From positions 1 through 64,000 of the forward strand of contig CAYWMD010000033.1 of the NCBI GenBank assembly GCA_964458575.1: 64,000 nucleotides of DNA, read 5' to 3'. A model generated the notes under the pieces. It did not search any database, was not told where the DNA came from, and saw nothing but the letters and a program-made list of their open reading frames with translations. Numbering within the stretch: position 1 is the stretch's first letter; the number at the start of each line of letters is the position of its first letter. The position numbers and the translations under genes were made by a program. Positions 58,147 through 64,000 of the stretch are shown one piece after another. Source of the DNA: CAYWMD01 sp964458575 (GTDB lineage Bacteria > Verrucomicrobiota > Verrucomicrobiia > Limisphaerales > JADLHS01).

Positions 58147-59697
58147 ATGGCAAAAGTCGAAAGGGCACTCCTTTCTGTTTCAGACAAAACCGGACTCCTG
58201 ACGCTGGCGCAAGCGCTCGCGACCGCGGGAGTCGAATTGATTTCCACCGGCGGCACGGCAAAAGCCCTGCGCGACGCCGGTCTGGCGGTGAAAGACATCA
58301 GCGAACACACGGGCTTCCCGGAAATGCTCGATGGCCGGGTCAAGACGCTCCATCCAAAGGTCCACGGCGGTTTGCTTTACATCCGGGGTAATGCCACACA
58401 CGAGGCGGCAGTCCGGCAACACGCCATCGCGCCGATTGATCTCGTCGTGGTGAACCTTTACCCATTCGAAGCGACGGTGGCCAAACCGAACGTCTCGCTG
58501 CACGATGCGATCGAGAACATTGACATTGGCGGCCCTTCCATGCTTCGCAGCGCCGCGAAAAACCACGAAAGTGTCACCGTGGTTGTGGATCCGATGGATT
58601 ACGCGGAGGTGGCCAAACAGATCGCGGAAAACGGCAACACGACATTGGAATTGCGCCGGCGGCTCGCCGCCAAGGTTTATGCGCGCACCGCGGCTTATGA
58701 CGCGGCCATCGCCGCCCATTTGCAGAAGGAATTCTCCGGTGATCAAAGCGGGTTGCCGCCGTCGCTCACAGTTTCCGTACCGCTGGCGCAACCGTTGCGC
58801 TACGGTGAGAATCCACATCAGGTCGCCGCGCTTTACGGCCGGTTTCACGAGTATTTCAAGCAACTTCACGGGAAGGAGCTTTCTTACAACAACATCCTCG
58901 ATCTCACCGCCGCGGCGGCGTTGATCAGCGAGTTCAACAACGATGCGCCGACGCTCGCGATTCTCAAACACACGAACCCCTGCGGCGTCGGCCAGGGCGC
59001 GAATTTGCGCGAGGCGTGGGACAAGGCGTTTGCCACGGACCGGCAAGCGCCCTTCGGCGGCATCATCGCCGTAAACCAGCCGCTCGATGCCGTGTGTGCC
59101 GAAGCCATCGCGGAAATTTTCAGTGAAGTGATTGTCGCGCCGAAATTCACACCCGAGGCGCTGGCGGTCCTCCAGAAGAAGAAAAACCTGAGGTTGTTGC
59201 AAACCGTAAAAGCCCTGGCGGCAGCGCAACCGTGGGATGTGCGCAGCGTCGGCGCCGATTCATACCTGCTGCAACAGCGCGACTTGAAGGTCACCAGCAG
59301 CGCCGATCTGAAAACCGCTACCCGGCGCGCGCCCGCGGCAGCCGAACTCAAAGCCATGTTGTTCGGCTGGCGGGTCGTGAAGCATCTGAAGTCGAACGCG
59401 ATTCTTTACTGCGGACCGGACCGCACGCTGGGAGTGGGGGCGGGACAGATGAGTCGGGTGGACGCCAGCCGCATCGCCGTGTGGAAGGCGGGCGAGGCCG
59501 GGCTTTCGCTCCAGGGCAGTGTGGTATGCAGCGATGCATTCTTCCCGTTTCCGGACGGTCTGATCGCGGCGGCGGAGGCCGGGGCAACGGCGGCCATCCA
59601 GCCCGGCGGCTCAATGCGCGATGGCGATGTGATTGCGGCGGCCGACGAACGAAACCTGGCCATGATGTTCACGGGCCTGCGACATTTCCGGCATTGA
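58147..59697 (+). CDS. purH: Bifunctional AICAR formyltransferase / IMP cyclohydrolase
   Basis: 516 residues from ATG 58147 (MAKVERALLSVSDKTGLL), the canonical start; the frame extends to ATG 58063 inside the upstream stop but that part is not family-like. IMP cyclohydrolase domain about 1-195 (LISTGGTAKALRDAG, FPEMLDGRVKTLHPKVHGGL, VVNLYPFEATVA and IDIGGPSMLRSAAKNH). AICAR formyltransferase domain follows, with ILKHTNPCGVGQG containing the catalytic His-Thr-Asn-Pro block, RQAPFGGIIAVNQPLD, and PGGSMRDGDVIAAADE plus FTGLRHFRH at the end. It performs the last two steps of purine synthesis in the cytoplasm. Confidence 0.98.
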   Translation: MAKVERALLSVSDKTGLLTLAQALATAGVELISTGGTAKALRDAGLAVKDISEHTGFPEMLDGRVKTLHPKVHGGLLYIRGNATHEAAVRQHAIAPIDLVVVNLYPFEATVAKPNVSLHDAIENIDIGGPSMLRSAAKNHESVTVVVDPMDYAEVAKQIAENGNTTLELRRRLAAKVYARTAAYDAAIAAHLQKEFSGDQSGLPPSLTVSVPLAQPLRYGENPHQVAALYGRFHEYFKQLHGKELSYNNILDLTAAAALISEFNNDAPTLAILKHTNPCGVGQGANLREAWDKAFATDRQAPFGGIIAVNQPLDAVCAEAIAEIFSEVIVAPKFTPEALAVLQKKKNLRLLQTVKALAAAQPWDVRSVGADSYLLQQRDLKVTSSADLKTATRRAPAAAELKAMLFGWRVVKHLKSNAILYCGPDRTLGVGAGQMSRVDASRIAVWKAGEAGLSLQGSVVCSDAFFPFPDGLIAAAEAGATAAIQPGGSMRDGDVIAAADERNLAMMFTGLRHFRH

Positions 59698-59764
59698 ATC
59701 CGGCGAGGAGCTTTGGGGAACGGACACGCCAAGGTCGTGCGGTTGGATGCGAAGCAAAAGGGAA

Positions 59765-60154
59765 CTACCGCAACAACCAGTAAACGATCGCAACTTCTCC
59801 CAGACAGATGGCTACGACGAGCGTCCAGACGAGCCACTCGTGGAATCGCTGGGTGCGTTGCGGCGCTTCCTTCAGCCAAAACCGCAGGCGTGCCGAGCCC
59901 ATTTCCACCTGATCGCCGTTGCGCAGGCGGATGCTTCGGGTGGCCGCCTGGTTGACCGTCAGGAGCGCGTCGGATTGGGCGGTCAGGATGAATCCTTCCG
60001 CGGGGTTCAGATTCAGGACACAATGCTGGTCCCAGACGCCGGCTTCCTCGAGCTGCAGGTCATTGCCCGTGGCGCGTCCGATCCGTACAGGAAAACGGCG
60101 GGCCATCCATTGAGCGCCCGCCTGTTTGCCGGTCAAAATCTGGAACTGAATCAT
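59765..60154 (-). CDS. Membrane-anchored FHA-domain protein
   Basis: 129 residues. FHA domain about 10-95: FPVRIGRATGNDLQLEEAGV has the conserved Gly-Arg and Asn-Asp pattern, then WDQHCVLN (the His of the SxxH-like turn, though Ser is replaced), FILTAQSDALLTVN and LRNGDQVEMGSARLRF. A C-terminal helix WLVWTLVVAICLGEVAIVYW anchors it in the membrane with only a few residues beyond. FHA domains bind phosphothreonine. It begins exactly where the Wza-like gene stops, so it belongs to the exopolysaccharide export operon, where a phospho-signal link with the tyrosine kinase is an inference. Confidence 0.85.
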   Translation of the reverse strand: MIQFQILTGKQAGAQWMARRFPVRIGRATGNDLQLEEAGVWDQHCVLNLNPAEGFILTAQSDALLTVNQAATRSIRLRNGDQVEMGSARLRFWLKEAPQRTQRFHEWLVWTLVVAICLGEVAIVYWLLR

Positions 60155-60847
60155 CTACCAGATGCTTTTTGGCACGTTGATGATGTCGCCCGGATAAACC
60201 TGCGGATCCAGCCTGGGATCGGAAATGGCCTTCTTGTATTTGACTTTGATCAAGGTGCCGTTGGCCCGGGTCAACTGGAGGGTCTTGCTGGCATAATCAG
60301 TCAATCCACCAGCGGCGCCGATGGCTTGCGTTACTGTGGTCCGGCCAAGGTAGGCCTTGGGACCGGGCACCCGGATTTCGCCGAGAACGGAATAGGACAA
60401 CTCGGTGCTTTGTGTGACGGTGACAGTCAAGCGGAGGTAGTATTTGGGAACATACGCGGCGTGTAGTTCCTTTTGCAGCTCCCCGGGAGATTTGCCTACA
60501 GCCCTGACAGAGCCGATCAACGGCAGGGTGATGGTCCCATCGTCCTTGATGCGCTCTTCATGTGGCGGCGGCGGCTCCACGGTGTCCGAGAATTTAACGG
60601 TAATCAAGTCGCCCACCCGGAAGAACACACCGCCCTCTGGGGCGACCATGCTGTTGGAAGCGACCGAGCTTGTGGTGGGGGCAACGGGTGCCACCGGCGG
60701 CGGCGCTGGTGTCGGTGCTGGCGTCCCAACCGCATCGTAGTTGAAAACCCCTCCGGAATTGGTGGCGCAGCCGGAAAGGAGCAGCATTCCCACCATGGCC
60801 GTCGTACCCACGGCGCAGGAAACCATCTGTAACAGTCTGTTCATCAT
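60155..60847 (-). CDS. Wza-like polysaccharide export lipoprotein
   Basis: 230 residues from ATG 60847 (MMNRLLQMVSC); the frame reads to 60877. Signal and lipobox LLLSGCAT place the protein as an outer-membrane lipoprotein. A Pro/Ala-rich linker follows, then Poly_export domain VFFRVGDLITVKFSDT and DDGTITLPLIGSVRAVGKSP, and an SLBB domain YSVLGEIRVPGPKAYLGRTT with AGGLTDYASKTLQLTRANG. It ends VYPGDIINVPKSIW. It is shorter than E. coli Wza (379 residues), with one SLBB domain and no clear C-terminal barrel helix, as in many minimal exporters. Works with the Wzc-like protein of the preceding gene. Confidence 0.9.
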   Translation of the reverse strand: MMNRLLQMVSCAVGTTAMVGMLLLSGCATNSGGVFNYDAVGTPAPTPAPPPVAPVAPTTSSVASNSMVAPEGGVFFRVGDLITVKFSDTVEPPPPHEERIKDDGTITLPLIGSVRAVGKSPGELQKELHAAYVPKYYLRLTVTVTQSTELSYSVLGEIRVPGPKAYLGRTTVTQAIGAAGGLTDYASKTLQLTRANGTLIKVKYKKAISDPRLDPQVYPGDIINVPKSIW

Positions 60848-60877
60848 GTGTATCCTTGTTAACCCAAGGTGTCGCAA

Positions 60878-63040
60878 TCAATACTTTTGTTTGATCCCGC
60901 CCTGATCTTTGCCCGCGGCATCCGCCCCGCCCGCGCCGGTTTCGGTCATTTCCTCGTTCTTGGAGTAGTAATCGTGGTAGTAGCCGCTGTAGTAATAGTA
61001 GCTTTCGTCCTGCGACATGTTGATGTTATTGAGCACGATGCCGATGAGGTTGCCGCCGACCTTTTCAATCAATTGCTTGGCGCGGATGTTCATCGGCTGT
61101 GGATAACGACGATATTGAATCACCTGCAAGGTCATGTCCACTTCGCTCGCCAGAATGGAGGCGTCGCTGACGCCCATGATGGGTGGCGAATCAAAGAGCA
61201 CAAAGTCGTATCGCTGTTTCAGTTCGCCAATCAGGTCCTTCATCTGGGCGGAACTCAGGATGCCCAGCGAACTGCTGGGCAGCTTGCCGCTGGCTAGGAA
61301 ATCGAGCATGGGAATGGACGTGGTTTGAACGACTTCTTCGAGCGGGTTCTGGCGGAGGAGCAAATTGGTGAGTCCGAGGCTGTTGCTGACCCGCAGCATT
61401 TTGTGAAGCGTCGGGCGGCGAAGATCGGAGTCCACGATCAGAATACGCTGGCCGCTCTGGGCGAACACCGTGGCGAGATTGAGCACCGTGGTGGATTTGC
61501 CTTCGCCGGCGCCGGCGCTGACAACGGCCACCGTGTTGAGCTTGTCATCCTTGCGGGAGAACAACAGGTTGGTGCGCAAGACGCGATAAGCCTCGGCATG
61601 CGGACTCTCCGCGCCCTCCTCGAAAAGGTTGCCGACGTTTTGTGGAATAACGCCGAGCACGGGCGATTGCAGCGAACGTTCCACGTCGTCAATCGTCTTC
61701 ACGCTGGTGTCCAGATACTCGATGAAGAAGGCGAGGCCCACGCCAACGATGAGGCCGATAATGATGCCCAGCAGAATGTTCAGCGGCTTGTTCGGACGGA
61801 CCGGCCGCTGGCTGGGCTCGGCTCGGTCGGTGATTTCCACCATCGTGGTCTTCGGCAGTCCCACATCAATTTTCTCGGAGGCGATCTTCATTTCGAGAAT
61901 CCGGCGGAAGCTCAATAAACTCTCGAGTTCGCGCTTTTTATCGAAATAGCCGCGGCTTTTTTCGCCCTTCACCAAGTCCGTCTTTTTGGCATCTTCGAGG
62001 GTCCTATCCATGGTCTCGACTTCTGCCCGGGCGCTGGCGACCTGGGCCCTCAGGGCTTCCATCAATCCATCGAGGCCGTTTTGCACCTTGGTTTTGAGTT
62101 CATTCACCAGACCCTGCGTCCGAATGACATCAGGATTCGCGGCACCCAGATCTTTCTGGAGGACCACCAGGCGCTGTTCGGCCATGTTTAGATCCGTGAT
62201 CAAACCCGTCAGAATCGAGTCCGGAACGGTGCGGGGCAGAACCTCGCGCAGCTTTTCCGGCGTCAGGGCCTCCAGTTTCTTGACCAACTCCTCACGGCCG
62301 ATCAGCCGCGATTCGCTGTCCAGTTTGCGGGCCAGGATTTCGCGAACGACGGCATTTTCCAGCAATGGCGTCGGTGCCACGCCCGACACATCCGCGTCGG
62401 AAATGTCATTGGTCCGGCGCAGCTCTTCCATTTCCGATTGCACCTTGCGGATTTTATCCTCGTGTTCCTGGTAGCGCGCTTCCAGGGCCCTGACGCCTTC
62501 CAGGGTCAACTGGGTGCGACGTTCTTTGCGGTAGTCCCGGTAAACCTCGGCCACGGCGTTGGCCAGTTTGGCCGCCTCATCCTTGTCATCGCTGTAAATA
62601 CGGATTTCGATGAGGCTGGTGTTCCGGACCGGGCGCAGTGCCATCCGGCCTTTGAGCAGCATGACCGTTTCGCTGGTCTTGAGCTTGTCGCCATTCCGGT
62701 ATTTGCGCCCCCAAGCCTCGTTCAGGTTCAACAGGTCCACGACCTTGCCCAAGACCTGCTCCGATTGGATGACCTCGAACTCCGTCTGAATAAAGTACGG
62801 GTCGTACACGCCGGATATCTGGCGCTCGGCCAGGCCCGGGATGTCTGAGACGTCGCGCTCGATTTTAATGCGGGCGACACTCGAATACGATTCGGGCAGG
62901 ATGAAAGTCACCAGCGTGGCCGTGATGACGACGAGCAGAAACACGGCGAGGATGACGGTTTTGCGGATGCGGATGATGCGCCAATAATCCAGGAAATGGA
63001 GTTTGGCTTCCTGCGGAGGTTGGGCCTTTAATGGATCCAT
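60878..63040 (-). CDS. Wzc-like polysaccharide co-polymerase with tyrosine kinase domain
   Basis: 720 residues. Wzz domain with first helix VILAVFLLVVITATLVTFIL (about 33-52), a large periplasmic coiled-coil region (about 170-400) with the GNVR-like region, and second helix NILLGIIIGLIVGVGLAFFI (about 425-447), preceded by the Pro-rich motif PSQRPVRPNKPLN. The cytoplasmic BY-kinase domain has Walker A SAGAGEGKSTTVLNLA, Walker A' ILIVDSDLRRPTLH and Walker B FVLFDSPPIMGVSDA. The tail has a tyrosine cluster, SYYYYSGYYHDYY, the expected autophosphorylation site. It controls chain length and export of exopolysaccharide. It starts directly after an intrinsic terminator. Confidence 0.96.
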   Translation of the reverse strand: MDPLKAQPPQEAKLHFLDYWRIIRIRKTVILAVFLLVVITATLVTFILPESYSSVARIKIERDVSDIPGLAERQISGVYDPYFIQTEFEVIQSEQVLGKVVDLLNLNEAWGRKYRNGDKLKTSETVMLLKGRMALRPVRNTSLIEIRIYSDDKDEAAKLANAVAEVYRDYRKERRTQLTLEGVRALEARYQEHEDKIRKVQSEMEELRRTNDISDADVSGVAPTPLLENAVVREILARKLDSESRLIGREELVKKLEALTPEKLREVLPRTVPDSILTGLITDLNMAEQRLVVLQKDLGAANPDVIRTQGLVNELKTKVQNGLDGLMEALRAQVASARAEVETMDRTLEDAKKTDLVKGEKSRGYFDKKRELESLLSFRRILEMKIASEKIDVGLPKTTMVEITDRAEPSQRPVRPNKPLNILLGIIIGLIVGVGLAFFIEYLDTSVKTIDDVERSLQSPVLGVIPQNVGNLFEEGAESPHAEAYRVLRTNLLFSRKDDKLNTVAVVSAGAGEGKSTTVLNLATVFAQSGQRILIVDSDLRRPTLHKMLRVSNSLGLTNLLLRQNPLEEVVQTTSIPMLDFLASGKLPSSSLGILSSAQMKDLIGELKQRYDFVLFDSPPIMGVSDASILASEVDMTLQVIQYRRYPQPMNIRAKQLIEKVGGNLIGIVLNNINMSQDESYYYYSGYYHDYYSKNEEMTETGAGGADAAGKDQGGIKQKY

Positions 63041-63045
63041 AAATC

Positions 63046-63081
63046 AAAAAAAAGAGGGGCCAGTCACTCGACTCAGCCCCC
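63046..63081 (-). terminator. Intrinsic terminator between barrel gene and Wzc-like gene
   Basis: On the minus strand GGGGC (63080-63076), inner pairing AGTC/GACT, then GGCCCC (63061-63056), followed by CT and a run of eight T (63053-63046). The T-run ends five bases before the Wzc-like ATG. It should limit read-through from the barrel gene. Confidence 0.65.
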
Positions 63082-63100
63082 GATCATGCTTGAGTCAAAA

Positions 63101-64000
63101 TTAGTACAGCACAGTTGCGCCAACGTAAACACGGTTGCGGTCCCAGTCTCCGTCCGATACGTTGGAATCGGACTCCACCCTATCATAGTTGTATCCGACG
63201 TTGGCCGATACGTGACGATTAAAGGCGTATTCCAAATTCACGCCCAAGCCGAAGTATTTTTGATGCTCGTCATCCAGCGTGCCGCCGTTGTAGGTCGAGT
63301 ACTGGAAATTCCCGATCAGGTTGCCGATCAGGCGGGGCATGATCCGGTGTGTGAGCGCGAGGTAAACCACGGTCGTATTGGCATCCTGTGTGAGGTTGCC
63401 GGCGGCGTCTTCGGAATACTGGTCGGTCGCGGTCCGATCGTGCGAGGTGCCAAACTCCAACCGGCTCTCCTTGGCATACTCGTAACTCAGGCTGCTGCGA
63501 ATGTAAGGGGATACGCCGTTTTGGTCGTCCTCTGAATTGTAATAATCGTTGAACCGCGCGCCAGCGCGGAAGTTGCCGATCAGATTCGCCAGAAAATTAT
63601 GTTCCACTCCGGCGTAAGCGATATGCGAGAGATTGTTGCGGTCATCGCTCATGATCGTTGAGGGGGCCGGATTGAGCAACTGGTCGGCGGTATAATCCAC
63701 CAACGTGAACTGGTAACCAATGATGCCAACGGTGTTGCGCTGGAGGTAGTACCGCCCGTCGAGGTGAATGTCGTGTTCCAGCCGGTTCAGGCGCGCGCCC
63801 GTACTGGCGACCGTGGTGTCATCATAATCATAGAGCGCGTTCGCGTAGCCGACCTCAATGCCAAACGGGCGTGTGATCTGGGCATTGAAGACGACGGCGC
63901 CATAGTTCCGAATGTTGTCGCCAGATTGATATTGGGTGGTGTCCTGAGCGCTGTTGCCGACCCGGATGATGTCGGGCTCCTGGCCGACGACAAATGAATC
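63101..64000 (-). CDS. Outer-membrane beta-barrel protein of the exopolysaccharide locus, 5' end outside window
   Basis: The frame is open to base 64000, giving 299 visible residues; the GTG at 63703 is internal. The sequence consists of alternating strand-like blocks with aromatic girdles: ITRPFGIEVGYANALYDYDD, LDGRYYLQRNTVGIIGYQFT, AYAGVEHNFLANLIGNFRAG, YIRSSLSYEYAKESRLEFGT, YLALTHRIMPRLIGNLIGNF and GLGVNLEYAFNRHVSANVGY. It ends NRVYVGATVLY. The pattern fits an outer-membrane barrel that often precedes exopolysaccharide export genes in this phylum, perhaps the route for sugar chains across the outer membrane. The exact role is inferred from position. Confidence 0.75.
   Translation of the reverse strand, partial: DSFVVGQEPDIIRVGNSAQDTTQYQSGDNIRNYGAVVFNAQITRPFGIEVGYANALYDYDDTTVASTGARLNRLEHDIHLDGRYYLQRNTVGIIGYQFTLVDYTADQLLNPAPSTIMSDDRNNLSHIAYAGVEHNFLANLIGNFRAGARFNDYYNSEDDQNGVSPYIRSSLSYEYAKESRLEFGTSHDRTATDQYSEDAAGNLTQDANTTVVYLALTHRIMPRLIGNLIGNFQYSTYNGGTLDDEHQKYFGLGVNLEYAFNRHVSANVGYNYDRVESDSNVSDGDWDRNRVYVGATVLY

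Overview
The window looks like a piece of a free-living Verrucomicrobia chromosome, probably the Pedosphaera/Limisphaera side of the phylum. This placement is inference. It rests on the GC-rich coding, the style of the pseudopilin operon, surface proteins ending in a short domain that closes with RFYR(V/I), POT/OPT peptide transporters, and many small palindromic repeats of several families. No rRNA or other marker that would fix the taxonomy was seen.

Layout. 1-9 kb: the 3' part of a giant secreted repeat protein (12 exact 93-residue units, 5 more cadherin-like units, 7 DUF11 units) followed by an outer-membrane barrel candidate. 9.3-12.4 kb: a YjbQ-family gene, three small unrecognised membrane proteins and a secreted Gly/Pro-rich protein. 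12.4-25.9 kb: a type II secretion operon in the order E-F-G-H-I-J-K-(small ORF)-L-M-C-like-D1-D2, mostly joined by ATGA stop/start overlaps. 25.9-29.7 kb: an NtrB/NtrC-like two-component pair. 29.7-37.6 kb: a secreted TIM-barrel-like protein, an SGNH hydrolase with TPR-like tail, a pentapeptide-repeat membrane protein, a lytic-transglycosylase-like protein and an amidase with Ig-type domains. 37.8-41.5 kb (minus): a sugar-acid-type operon (aldehyde dehydrogenase, D-2-hydroxyacid dehydrogenase, enolase-superfamily dehydratase). 41.6-44.8 kb: an ABC ATPase, dnaA with a candidate oriC, and a PII protein. Around 45.2 kb: a candidate noncoding RNA between a good promoter and an intrinsic terminator. 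45.4-52 kb: an amidohydrolase and a POT-OPT-POT peptide-transporter set. 52-54.4 kb: tRNA-Leu(CAG), two Hsp20 genes and class II fructose-bisphosphate aldolase. 54.6-59.7 kb: an ABC-2 exporter pair, an RlmI-like methyltransferase and purH. 59.8-64 kb (minus): an exopolysaccharide export operon (barrel protein, Wzc-like kinase, Wza-like lipoprotein, FHA protein) running off the window end.

The most unusual feature is the secretion operon. A REP-like palindrome family occurs at eight places in the window. Four pairs sit at successive gsp junctions, and three of them lie in frame inside the sequence that must be translated as the N-terminal leader of GspH, GspJ and GspK, just before the prepilin cleavage site. 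A fourth pair makes up most of an 84-codon ORF wedged between gspK and gspL. Other short-repeat families sit at the E/F, F/G and H/I junctions. The secretin is also split: one protein carries the periplasmic N domains, the next carries the second half of the last N domain plus the pore domain, and each has its own signal peptide. The secretion system, the two-component pair and the large repeat or Ig-domain proteins fit a cell that exports big surface proteins and takes up peptides. Functional links between them are inferred from position only.
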